From positions 1 through 52,105 of the forward strand of contig SUWV01000019.1 of assembly GCA_015061315.1 (NCBI GenBank): a stretch of 52,105 nt of DNA. Direction: 5' to 3'. The stretch is from Lentimicrobiaceae bacterium (GTDB lineage Bacteria; Bacteroidota; Bacteroidia; Bacteroidales; F082). The notes beneath the pieces were generated by a model that was given only the letters and a program-made list of their open reading frames with translations, was not told the DNA's origin and did no database searches. This document shows positions 23,605 to 31,909 of the stretch, piece after piece. The position numbers were made by a program, and so were the translations under genes. How positions within the stretch are numbered: the first letter of the stretch is position 1; every line of letters starts with the position of its first letter.

Positions 23605-25416
23605 TTATTCTGCATAAATCTTATTTACTAAATCAGCATAATTCTGCATGATCTTGCTACGACGTGGCTTCAGACTCGCTGTCATCTCTCCTGACTCGAT
23701 GGTCCATTCCTTAGCGATGAGTTCGAACTTCTTGACTTGCTCATAGTCGCCTAAGGTGGCGTTGTATTTGTCGATTTCCTTACGGAAACGCATGATGACG
23801 TCTTTGTTCTTAATCATTTCTTCGTCGGTGGTATAAGTGATACCTTTGATGTTGCACCACGATTTGAGATGCTCAAAGTTAGGATAGATGAGGGCTGCTG
23901 CAAATTTCTGACCTTCGCCTATGACCAACATTTCACCGATGAATGGCGACTCTTTGATTTTATTTTCAATAAGAACAGGGCTGACATATTTTCCCATCGA
24001 GGTCTTGAATATCTCTTTGATGCGACCTGTTATTTTCAAGAGACCGTCTTCGTCGAAGCAGCCTTTGTCGCCGGTGTGGAAGTAGCCGTTCTCGTCAATG
24101 GCTTCTCTTGTCTTCTCTTCGTCTTTATAATAGCCGAGCATGACATTAGGTCCTTTGACTAAAATCTCTCCGTTTTCTGCTATCACCACTTCTTGATTGT
24201 CCATGACAACACCTACAGTTCCTGATTTCAACTTGCCTAAGGTTAAGCTGTTTGATGCGATGACAGGCGATGTCTCTGTCAAGCCGTAGCCTTCCGAAAG
24301 CTGAATGCCAATAGCTGTGAATATTTTAGTAAGACGCGGTTGTATTGCAGCGCCACCCGAGATGATGAGCTCGAGATTGCCACCGAATACCTTTCTCCAT
24401 TCTTTGAAAACGAGTTTGTCGGCTATCTTCAGTTTCTGCAGATAGAACCAGCCGTTATGCTTCTTGGTCTCGTCGTAACGTTCCGCTAAATTCAAAGCCC
24501 AGAAGAAAATAGTCTTCTTGATTCCTTTGAGTTTATGACCTTTACGAACTATGGTGTGATATACCTTCTCGATGAGACGTGGCACAGAAGTGAAATGCTG
24601 TGGCTTTACCTCTGCCATAGTGTCGATGATAGCGCCGATATTATCAACATAATAAGTCGTACATCCTAAATATATGTGACAATATTGAACAGCTCTTTCG
24701 TAAATGTGCGATAGAGGCAGATAACTCAATGCGTCGTGTGTCTCGTCGATAGGATAAAGCGGACATAGATATTCTACCACCGACAAGATGTTTTGATGTG
24801 TGAGCATCACGCCCTTAGGTGTTCCCATGGTGCCTGATGTGTAGATGATAGTGGCAACATCTTCATTTTTAACTTCAGCTTTTCTCGCTTCTAATGCTGC
24901 TTCATCTCTATTTTCATTGCCGAGCTCTATGAGTTCCTGCAACGACTTCAGTCCTTCTGATGGTCTGATGAGGAAGGTATCTTTTATAGAAGGTGTCGAA
25001 GCGATGATGTCCGACACCTTATTATATAAGTGCTTATTCGTGATAAAGACAAGACTTGTCTCAGAATGCTTGAAGATATGTTCGTAGTCGGCGTGACTGA
25101 CGGTAGGATAAATTGGGACGCAGATGGCTCCGACCTGCTGAATGGCGAAGTCAATCATGTTCCACTCAGGAGCGTTGGTAGCAACCAAAGCGATGCGGTC
25201 ACCTCTCTTGATACCTAACTTCAAAAGTCCGTGACTTATGGAGTTGGTCATCTCATAAAATTTATGTCCGTCATATTTTACCCACTGACGATCGACTTTT
25301 CCTGCGAAGAGACAGTCTTTATAACCGTATTTTTCTATATAACGCGGCACAAGATCGAATAATCTTGAAGGGACGTCGGGTCTTCCTTGTATGCCTAATT
25401 TTATAGATTTATTCAT
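23605..25416 (-). CDS. Long-chain fatty-acid CoA ligase
   Basis: A 603-residue ANL-superfamily adenylate-forming enzyme that activates fatty acids with ATP and CoA. The P-loop-like motif TIIYTSGTMGTPKGVMLTH is at about residues 190-208. GYGLTETSPV (about 372-381) and the YFHTGDKG and ITGRIKEIFKTSMGKYVSP hinge (about 440-475) mark the C-terminal domain. It resembles the FadD15/eukaryote-like long-chain group of about 600 residues. The ATG overlaps the purL stop by 1 base (TAATG), so the two share a transcript, although their pathways are unrelated. Chain-length preference is unknown. Confidence 0.92.
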   Translation of the reverse strand: MNKSIKLGIQGRPDVPSRLFDLVPRYIEKYGYKDCLFAGKVDRQWVKYDGHKFYEMTNSISHGLLKLGIKRGDRIALVATNAPEWNMIDFAIQQVGAICVPIYPTVSHADYEHIFKHSETSLVFITNKHLYNKVSDIIASTPSIKDTFLIRPSEGLKSLQELIELGNENRDEAALEARKAEVKNEDVATIIYTSGTMGTPKGVMLTHQNILSVVEYLCPLYPIDETHDALSYLPLSHIYERAVQYCHIYLGCTTYYVDNIGAIIDTMAEVKPQHFTSVPRLIEKVYHTIVRKGHKLKGIKKTIFFWALNLAERYDETKKHNGWFYLQKLKIADKLVFKEWRKVFGGNLELIISGGAAIQPRLTKIFTAIGIQLSEGYGLTETSPVIASNSLTLGKLKSGTVGVVMDNQEVVIAENGEILVKGPNVMLGYYKDEEKTREAIDENGYFHTGDKGCFDEDGLLKITGRIKEIFKTSMGKYVSPVLIENKIKESPFIGEMLVIGEGQKFAAALIYPNFEHLKSWCNIKGITYTTDEEMIKNKDVIMRFRKEIDKYNATLGDYEQVKKFELIAKEWTIESGEMTASLKPRRSKIMQNYADLVNKIYAE

Positions 25417-28400
25417 TATTTGTTATTTTTAATCCAGTTATATGCGTTTCTGAAAGCTTCAATCCAAGGTGTTACCTCGTCATTGTTTCTGTCTTCAGGA
25501 TAGTAAGCCCATTGCCATGGTAAGAATGCACGTTCAAGGTGAGGCATCATAGCGAGATGACGACCGTCGTTGGAGCATATCGCTGCCACATCCCAAGGGC
25601 TGCCGTTAGGATTTGCAGGGTAGTCGCCATAGCTATAGCTCATCGCGATGTTATATCTTTCTTTCTCGTATGGGAAATTGAACTTACCTTCGCCGTGAGC
25701 GATCCAGACACCGAGACGACGTCCTTTCAACGACGACAACATGATGCTGTTGCTGTCGTTAATATCGACATTGATGAAGTTGGATTCAAATTTATGTGAG
25801 TCGTTGTGTAACATCACTGGATGTTCTTCGTGTTCTGGATAAACGAGTTTTAATGTCGTCATGAGCTGACAGCCATTACATACTCCCAAGCTGAGGGTAT
25901 CTTTACGAGCGTAGAAGTTCTCGATGGCGGTACGTGCCTTGTCGTTGTATAACAATGCGCCAGCCCAGCCTTTAGCAGAACCTAAGACATCGGAGTTAGA
26001 GAAGCCGCCTACGAAGACTATCATATTGACATCGCTGAGGTCTTCCTTGCCGCTTGTCAAGTCGGTGGTGTGAACGTCTTTTACGTCGAAGCCTGCGAGA
26101 TACAAGGCGTAAGCCATTTCGCGGTCGCCGTTCACGCCCTTCTCTCTGATGATAGCAGCCTTAACACCCGATGGCTCTCTTCTGTGCATATCGATGCCAA
26201 GATCAGCAGCCTTGCCTGTGAAAGCAGAACCGAAGTCATAACGTAAGACTTGTTTCTTATAATTTGCATAACGAGCATCGGCTTTGTCTTTGCCGCTTTG
26301 TCTTACGTCTAAAAGATATGAGCTCTTATACCAAAGGTCGCGTAATGCGTCGATGTTTAAGTCGTATGACTCACTGTCTTTCTTCAATGTGATTTCACGT
26401 TTGTCTTGTGGCTTGCCGATGACGACGAAATCTATATTGTTGTTTGCAAGTATTTCTTTTGCCTTGTTGTCTTTCACTTGGATAACGACAGCTGGCTGTT
26501 CGCTGAAAGCTACCGAGATGAGGTCGTTGCCTTTGAAAGCAGATAGGTCTATGTTCAAACCGCCTTCGTTATTAGCGAATGTCATTTCTAATAATGTTGT
26601 TATCAAACCGCCTGCCGATACGTCGTGACCTGCTACTATGAGACCTTCTTCGATGAGCTTCTGAATTGTGTTGAAACAATTTTTGAAATATGCTGTATCT
26701 TTTACGTCAGGTGTGTTGTTGCCTATTTTATCTAAGACCTGAGCCAAGCTGCTACCTCCGAGTTGGAAGTCGTCTTTTGAGAAGTTGACGTAAAGTAATT
26801 CTGTTTCGTTGTTATTGCTTACAACAGGTTTCACTGTCTTGCGTATGTCGCTGACTTCGCCTACAGCTGTTACTATGACTGTGCCAGGTGACATCACCTT
26901 CTGTCCGTTAGGATATTTCTGTGTCATCGACAAGGAGTCTTTACCTGTAGGAACGTTGATGCCTAAGTCGATACAGAAGTCGCTGAGAGCTTTGACGGCT
27001 TTATAGAGACGTGCGTTTTCGCCTTCGTTCTTAGCAGGCCACATCCAGTTGGCACTTAATGAAATACCTTTGAGGTTTTCTTCTATAGGAGCCCATAAAA
27101 CGTTGGTCAACGATTCGGCTACTGCGAGGCGTGAGCCTTTAGCAGGGTCGGCGAGAGCTGCCACTGGTGAATGACCGAGTGCTGTTCCAATGCCTCTCTT
27201 ACCTTGATAATCCAATGCACTAATGCCTAAGTTGTTGAGCGGAAGCTGGACTTCACCGGCACATTGTTGCAAGGCGACGCGTCCTGTAACAGAACGGTCT
27301 ACTTTATTTGTCAACCAATCTTTACAAGCCACGGCTTCAAGTTGAAGTACTTGTTCAAGATATTTGTTGAATTGTTCTTTCTTATAATCTATATCGTTGA
27401 AATGATAAGGCTTGTCGCTGTCGTGTAAGACTGTTTTTGGTGTGCTTCCGAAGAAGTCTGACAAGGTGAGGTCGATAGCGTTTTCTCCGTTTTCTCTTAC
27501 GAAACGTAAGCGCTCGTCGTTGGTAGCTTCACCTACTAAGAAATAAGGTGCGCGTTCTCTGAGAGCTGTCTGTTTTATGATCTCTGTATTTTCTTTATTG
27601 ACTAAGAGACCCATTCTCTCTTGTGATTCGTTGCCGATGATTTCTTTGTCGGATAATGTAGGGTCGCCGACAGGAAGTTTGTCGACATTGATTTTACCGC
27701 CGCTCTTGTCGATGAGTTCTGAGAGACAGTTGAGGTGACCGCCGGCACCGTGGTCGTGGATAGAGCGGATAGGATTGTTGCCGCATTCTGTCATGGCGCG
27801 CACTACGTTAGCGACGCGTTTCTGCATCTCAGGGTTAGCACGTTGGACGGCGTTAAGTTCTATGGCATTGCTGTATTGTCCTGTATCGACACTCGATACT
27901 GCGCCTCCACCCATACCGATGCGGTAGTTGTCGCCGCCTAACACTATGATGAGATCGCCTGGTTCTGGGTCTTCCTTGAGACTGTCTTCTTTTCTTGCGA
28001 AGCCGATACCGCCAGCGAGCATGATGACTTTATCGAAGCCGAACTCTTTGCCTTCTTCTTGATGTTCGAAGGTGAGGAGGCTACCATTAATTAAAGGTTG
28101 TCCGAATTTGTTGCCGAAGTCGGAAGCGCCGTTAGAAGCCTTGATGAGGATGTCGGCTGGATCTTGGTATAACCACTTACGTTCCTCGAAGCCTTGTTCC
28201 CATTCACGAGTGCCTTCGGTGCGAGGATATGATGTCATATAGACAGCGGTACCAGCTAATGGGATACTGCCTTTACCACCAGCGAGACGGTCTCTGATTT
28301 CACCGCCGCCACCAGTAGCAGCACCATTGAAAGGCTCTACGGTAGTAGGGAAGTTATGTGTCTCGGCTTTCAATGAGATGACAGTGTCGATGTCTTGTAT

Positions 28401-29102
28401 CTGGAAGAAATCAGCCTGATGCTGTGTCTTAGGTGCGAATTGTTCTACCTTAGGTCCTAAGATGAAAGCGACATTGTCTTTATATGCAGATACTAATCTG
28501 TTAGGATTTTCTTTTGATGTCTTCTTGATGAGAGCGAAGAGTGATGTAGGCATCTCTTGTCCGTCGATAACGAAGGTGCCACCGAAGATCTTATGACGGC
28601 AGTGCTCTGAGTTCACCTGTGCGAATCCGTAGACTTCGCTGTCGGTGAGAGGACGGCCTATCTTTTCGCTGATGCCTTTGAGATATGAAATTTCTTCTTC
28701 GCTTAATGCCAAGCCTTCTTGTACGTTATATGTCTCGATGTCGTCGATGTTTTTGATAGGCTCTGGCTTGCGGTCGATGAAGAATAAATTTTGGTCTAAG
28801 TTATTATATTTTGCCTGAAGCATAGGGTCGAAGCTGTTGTCGTCGGCAGCGACGGGTATAAACTCCTCGATGCGAGTGATGCCGTTGATGCCCATGTTCT
28901 GGGTTATTTCAACTGCGTTGGTGCTCCATGGTGTTATCATTTCTTTGCGAGGACCGAAGAAATGACCTTCGATGGTAGGAGTTAAAATCTGTTTTGCTTC
29001 TCCAAATAACCAAACTAATTTGGAAACTGTCTCAGGATTTAAACGTTCATTACTTTCTAAAGCGATGATGTTACGCTGTTTGTTTTCGAAGAATACTATC
29101 AT
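25416..29102 (-). CDS. purL: Phosphoribosylformylglycinamidine synthase, large single-chain form
   Basis: A 1228-residue fused PurL that converts FGAR, Gln and ATP to FGAM in step four of purine synthesis. The N-terminal linker and FGAM domain show SEHCRHKIFGG (about 165-175) and ETHNFPTTVEPFNGAATGGGG (about 255-275, ATP binding). AIRS-like halves follow with HDHGAGGHLNCLSELI. The glutaminase domain at about 985-1228 has the nucleophile Cys in GVCNGCQLM and the His-Glu part in MMPHLERA. This is the long form usual in Bacteroidetes and gamma-proteobacteria, so no separate PurS or PurQ is needed. A -7 box lies about 68 bases upstream. Confidence 0.97.
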   Translation of the reverse strand: MIVFFENKQRNIIALESNERLNPETVSKLVWLFGEAKQILTPTIEGHFFGPRKEMITPWSTNAVEITQNMGINGITRIEEFIPVAADDNSFDPMLQAKYNNLDQNLFFIDRKPEPIKNIDDIETYNVQEGLALSEEEISYLKGISEKIGRPLTDSEVYGFAQVNSEHCRHKIFGGTFVIDGQEMPTSLFALIKKTSKENPNRLVSAYKDNVAFILGPKVEQFAPKTQHQADFFQIQDIDTVISLKAETHNFPTTVEPFNGAATGGGGEIRDRLAGGKGSIPLAGTAVYMTSYPRTEGTREWEQGFEERKWLYQDPADILIKASNGASDFGNKFGQPLINGSLLTFEHQEEGKEFGFDKVIMLAGGIGFARKEDSLKEDPEPGDLIIVLGGDNYRIGMGGGAVSSVDTGQYSNAIELNAVQRANPEMQKRVANVVRAMTECGNNPIRSIHDHGAGGHLNCLSELIDKSGGKINVDKLPVGDPTLSDKEIIGNESQERMGLLVNKENTEIIKQTALRERAPYFLVGEATNDERLRFVRENGENAIDLTLSDFFGSTPKTVLHDSDKPYHFNDIDYKKEQFNKYLEQVLQLEAVACKDWLTNKVDRSVTGRVALQQCAGEVQLPLNNLGISALDYQGKRGIGTALGHSPVAALADPAKGSRLAVAESLTNVLWAPIEENLKGISLSANWMWPAKNEGENARLYKAVKALSDFCIDLGINVPTGKDSLSMTQKYPNGQKVMSPGTVIVTAVGEVSDIRKTVKPVVSNNNETELLYVNFSKDDFQLGGSSLAQVLDKIGNNTPDVKDTAYFKNCFNTIQKLIEEGLIVAGHDVSAGGLITTLLEMTFANNEGGLNIDLSAFKGNDLISVAFSEQPAVVIQVKDNKAKEILANNNIDFVVIGKPQDKREITLKKDSESYDLNIDALRDLWYKSSYLLDVRQSGKDKADARYANYKKQVLRYDFGSAFTGKAADLGIDMHRREPSGVKAAIIREKGVNGDREMAYALYLAGFDVKDVHTTDLTSGKEDLSDVNMIVFVGGFSNSDVLGSAKGWAGALLYNDKARTAIENFYARKDTLSLGVCNGCQLMTTLKLVYPEHEEHPVMLHNDSHKFESNFINVDINDSNSIMLSSLKGRRLGVWIAHGEGKFNFPYEKERYNIAMSYSYGDYPANPNGSPWDVAAICSNDGRHLAMMPHLERAFLPWQWAYYPEDRNNDEVTPWIEAFRNAYNWIKNNK

Positions 29103-29169
29103 AGTATGATATTTAAATTGTGCACAAAATAAATTCGTAGTGTCGGGATTGCCGAACTTGTATAATTGC

Positions 29170-29178
29170 GCAAAGGTA
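29170..29178 (-). promoter_or_regulatory. -7 box for purL
   Basis: Minus strand TACCTTTGC, a perfect TAnnTTTG match, about 68 bases before the purL ATG. No purine riboswitch fold was recognised in the short leader. Confidence 0.65.
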
Positions 29179-29250
29179 ATAAAAATATGCTTATAATATA
29201 AGGTGTATAGAAAAAAACTTTTGACCTTAGAACTAACTCTTTTTTTATAG

Positions 29251-29290
29251 AAACTGAAAATTTGAGAGACTGAGAATCTGAAAAATTAAT
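29251..29290. repeat. Phrase repeat, family D (GAATCTGAAAA)
   Basis: AAACTGAAAATTTGAGAGAC-TGAGAATCTGAAAAATTAA words lie between the divergent purL and rplU promoters, matching 37781-37908 and 49013-49089. Confidence 0.55.
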
Positions 29291-29325
29291 TTTCTTCCTT
29301 ATGTTTTTCGTATGAAAAAAAATTG

Positions 29326-29334
29326 TACTTTTGC
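29326..29334 (+). promoter_or_regulatory. -7 box for rplU-rpmA
   Basis: TACTTTTGC at 29326-29334 with a weak -33 (TTTTTCG at about 29304-29309). The leader is about 40 nt before the rplU ATG. Confidence 0.7.
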
Positions 29335-29375
29335 AGTCCGAAAAAATAGAAATTAATTTCAATTAAATTTAAAGA

Positions 29376-29687
29376 ATGTACGCAATTGTAGAAATCGCAG
29401 GGCAACAATTCAAAGTTAGCAAAGGTGACAAGATCTATTGCAATCGTTTGAATGGTGAAGTCGAAGGCACAATCACTTTCGACAAGGTGTTGTTGATCGA
29501 AAATGAAGGCAGCACAAGGGTAGGCACCCCCGTCCTCGAAGGTGCTAAAGTTGATGCTAAGATTGTTGAGCATCTTAAAGGTGACAAAGTTCTTGTTTTC
29601 AAAAAGAAAAGAAGAAAAGGTTATCAAACATTAAATGGTCATCGTCAAGAATTGACAAAGATCAGCATTGAAAATATTACTGAATAA
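29376..29687 (+). CDS. rplU: 50S ribosomal protein L21
   Basis: A 103-residue ribosomal protein that binds 23S rRNA. The start MYAIVEIAGQQFKVSKGDKI is diagnostic and KKKRRKGYQTLNGHRQ (about 76-92) is the basic rRNA-binding segment. The length is normal. rpmA follows after 24 bp, the standard L21-L27 pair. Confidence 0.98.
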   Translation: MYAIVEIAGQQFKVSKGDKIYCNRLNGEVEGTITFDKVLLIENEGSTRVGTPVLEGAKVDAKIVEHLKGDKVLVFKKKRRKGYQTLNGHRQELTKISIENITE

Positions 29688-29711
29688 CAAACCCGAAAAA
29701 ATTTATTAGTT

Positions 29712-29984
29712 ATGGCACATAAAAAAGGTGTTGGTAGTTCATCAAACGGTCGTGAATCCCATAGCAAACGTTTGGGCGTAAAGGTTTTCGGTGGTCAAGC
29801 TGTTATCGCCGGTAACATTATCGTCCGTCAACGTGGCACAAAACACAATCCAGGTGAAAACGTAGGTTGCGGTAAAGATCATACTCTTTACGCACTCACA
29901 GACGGTATCGTAGAATTCCGTAGAAGAAGAGACGATCGTTCTTACGTTTCAGTTATCCCAGTAGAAGCTGAAATAGCAGAATAA
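29712..29984 (+). CDS. rpmA: 50S ribosomal protein L27
   Basis: A 90-residue ribosomal protein near the peptidyl-transferase centre. [24 protein letters not shown] is the classic start; there is no Firmicutes-type N-terminal extension needing cleavage. [25 protein letters not shown] follows. Terminated by a strong hairpin 22 bp after the stop. Confidence 0.98.
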   Translation: MAHKKGVGSSSNGRESHSKRLGVKVFGGQAVIAGNIIVRQRGTKHNPGENVGCGKDHTLYALTDGIVEFRRRRDDRSYVSVIPVEAEIAE

Positions 29985-30005
29985 TCGTTAGACATAAAAC
30001 GAAGC

Positions 30006-30046
30006 AAAAAAGTCCCGAATTTCAATTGAAGTCCGGGACTTTTTTT
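30006..30046 (+). terminator. Terminator after rpmA
   Basis: AAAAAAGTCCCG (30006-30017) pairs with CGGGACTTTTTT (30034-30045), with an inner TTCAATTGAA palindrome in the loop. The T run makes it a clear intrinsic terminator. Confidence 0.9.
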
Positions 30047-30080
30047 AAGTCAATGAGTCAACAAGTCAATAAGACAATAA
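30047..30080. repeat. Phrase repeat, family C (AAGTCAATGAGTCAACAAG)
   Basis: AAGTCAATGAGTCAACAAG followed by TCAATAAGACAATAAG, just after the rpmA terminator. This is the cleanest intergenic copy of the word family also seen inside two genes. Confidence 0.7.
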
Positions 30081-30115
30081 GTATTTCTACTTCCCATTCT
30101 TAATCAAAAAAATCT

Positions 30116-30147
30116 TTCGTCTTTAGACTTTCGCCTTTAGACTTTTT
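30116..30147. repeat. Phrase repeat, family B (CTTTAGACTTTCGCCTTTAG)
   Basis: CGTCTTTAGACTTTCGCC then TTTAGACTTTTTT, immediately before the serS -7 box. Confidence 0.6.
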
Positions 30148-30149
30148 TT

Positions 30150-30158
30150 TATCTTTGC
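30150..30158 (+). promoter_or_regulatory. -7 box for serS
   Basis: TATCTTTGC, perfect consensus, 19 bases before the ATG at 30178. Confidence 0.75.
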
Positions 30159-30177
30159 ATATAAAAATATTTTTACC

Positions 30178-31449
30178 ATGTTAGTAGTATCTTATATAAG
30201 AGAACATAAAGAAGAAGTTATCAAACGCTTGAGTATAAAGAATTTTACTCGCTTTGAATTATTGGACGAAGTGCTTCAACTCGACGATGAACGTCGCGCC
30301 ATTCAACAGGAAAACGACGAAGCTCTCGCAGAAGCAAATTCACTTGCAAAACAAATCGGCGACCTTTATAAACAAGGCAAAGCCGCTGAAGCCAACGAAC
30401 TGAAACAGAGAAACGCAGAACTGAAAGAGAAAACCAAAGTCCTCGCCGAACGTGCTGAAGAAATCAAGACGCAACTTCAAAACAAACTCGTCGAGATTCC
30501 TAATACACCTAATTTAGAAGTGCCTTGCGGTAAGACCGCTGCCGACAACCTCGTCGTGAACCAAGAAGGTGAGATGCCTCAACTTTACGAAGGTGCCGTC
30601 CCTCACTGGGATTTGTTAAATAAATATCAGCTTGCCGACTTTGAACTCGGTAATAAAGTCACTGGCGCAGGTTTCCCATTCTATAAAGGCGCCGGCGCAA
30701 GATTACAGCGTGCTCTTATCAATTTCTTCTTAGATGAAGCTATAGCTGCTGGTTATTATGAAATTCAACCTCCTATTTTAGTCAACGAAGCTTCGGCTTA
30801 CGCAACAGGTCAACTTCCTGATAAAGAGGCTCAGATGTATGCAGTGCCTTTGGATAATATGTATCTCATTCCAACTGCAGAGGTTCCTGTGACAAATATC
30901 TTCCGCGATAAGATAGTTCAAGAAAACCAACTTCCTATAAAGAATGTGGCTTATTCCAACTGCTTCCGTCGTGAAGCTGGTTCTTGGGGAAAGACAGTAC
31001 GCGGTCTCAACAGATTGCATCAATTTGACAAAGTGGAAATCGTGGAGATAGCTCATCCTGATACTTCTTACGAGAGATTGGAAGCTATGAAAGAGCACGT
31101 TGCCAACTTGTTACGTAAACTTGAACTTCCTTTCAGAGTGTTACGTCTCTGTGGTGGCGACATGAGCTTTACATCTGCTATGACATACGATTACGAAGTA
31201 TGGTCGGCAGCACAAGAACTCTGGCTTGAAGTAAGCTCCGTATCTAACTTCGAGACATTCCAAGCTAATAGAATGAAACTCAGATTTAAAGATAAAGATG
31301 GTAACATTCGTCTCGTTCATACATTGAACGGTAGTGCATTGGCATTGCCTCGTATAGTGGCAGCATTGTTGGAAAATAATCAGTGCGAAGAAGGAATCAG
31401 AGTTCCTAAGGCACTCCAAAAATATACTGGCTTTGAAATTATTAAGTAA
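30178..31449 (+). CDS. serS: Seryl-tRNA synthetase
   Basis: A 423-residue class II aminoacyl-tRNA synthetase that charges tRNA-Ser. The N-terminal domain (about 25-100) is the long antiparallel coiled-coil arm that reads the tRNA variable arm. Motif 2 is in NCFRREAGSWGKTVRGLNRLH (about 259-279) and motif 3 is VHTLNGSALALPRIVAALLE (about 380-399). The length is normal. The 3' end overlaps the next lipoprotein ORF by 17 bp. Confidence 0.97.
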   Translation: MLVVSYIREHKEEVIKRLSIKNFTRFELLDEVLQLDDERRAIQQENDEALAEANSLAKQIGDLYKQGKAAEANELKQRNAELKEKTKVLAERAEEIKTQLQNKLVEIPNTPNLEVPCGKTAADNLVVNQEGEMPQLYEGAVPHWDLLNKYQLADFELGNKVTGAGFPFYKGAGARLQRALINFFLDEAIAAGYYEIQPPILVNEASAYATGQLPDKEAQMYAVPLDNMYLIPTAEVPVTNIFRDKIVQENQLPIKNVAYSNCFRREAGSWGKTVRGLNRLHQFDKVEIVEIAHPDTSYERLEAMKEHVANLLRKLELPFRVLRLCGGDMSFTSAMTYDYEVWSAAQELWLEVSSVSNFETFQANRMKLRFKDKDGNIRLVHTLNGSALALPRIVAALLENNQCEEGIRVPKALQKYTGFEIIK

Positions 31450-31903
31450 AATAAGTATAATATTGATATTGTTTTCATTGATGGCTTGTAACAACGAGCC
31501 GTCGATGAAACGTATTGATATGATGGAAAAACAGATTTCCACTATAGAGAAGAAATACCAAAAGACGGAAACAGCTTTCGATGAACTTGTTGATGATTGT
31601 GCTGAGCTTGACGAGTTTTTGAGAAATAACAATACACCTAAACCAGAGATGCAGCTTCTTCGTGCTTATCTTCAACAGTATGAAGATGAAAGAGATAACA
31701 TAAACGAGGATATCGAATATTCTAAGTTGCAAATAAGTAACCTTAAATATGATTTGGAACAAAGTCTCTATAATGATTCTTTGAGGGAGGTGTATTTAAG
31801 TTCAGAGGAAAAAGCTGTCAATAAGATTGAAGCTCAACTCGATTATTTCCTCGATCGTTTTGAAAAGCAGAGTGAATTTGTAAAGAATGCTGTAAAACAA
31901 TAA
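31433..31903 (+). CDS. Small coiled-coil lipoprotein
   Basis: A 156-residue protein of unknown function. The best start is TTG at 31433, inside the end of serS, because it gives a complete lipoprotein signal (KLLSKISIILILFSLMAC, Cys19); the next in-frame ATG lies inside the signal and would destroy it. The mature part is almost entirely charged helix with heptad character (about residues 30-65 and 95-150). Neighbours are serS and a TPR protein whose start is 6 bp after the stop. A structural or scaffold role at a membrane is inferred only from composition. Confidence 0.7.
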   Translation: MKLLSKISIILILFSLMACNNEPSMKRIDMMEKQISTIEKKYQKTETAFDELVDDCAELDEFLRNNNTPKPEMQLLRAYLQQYEDERDNINEDIEYSKLQISNLKYDLEQSLYNDSLREVYLSSEEKAVNKIEAQLDYFLDRFEKQSEFVKNAVKQ

Positions 31904-31909
31904 TTTGCG

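Noticed and set aside
25539..28400. Open frames opposite purL
   Set aside because: They are short shadows of the PurL coding strand with no plausible protein features.
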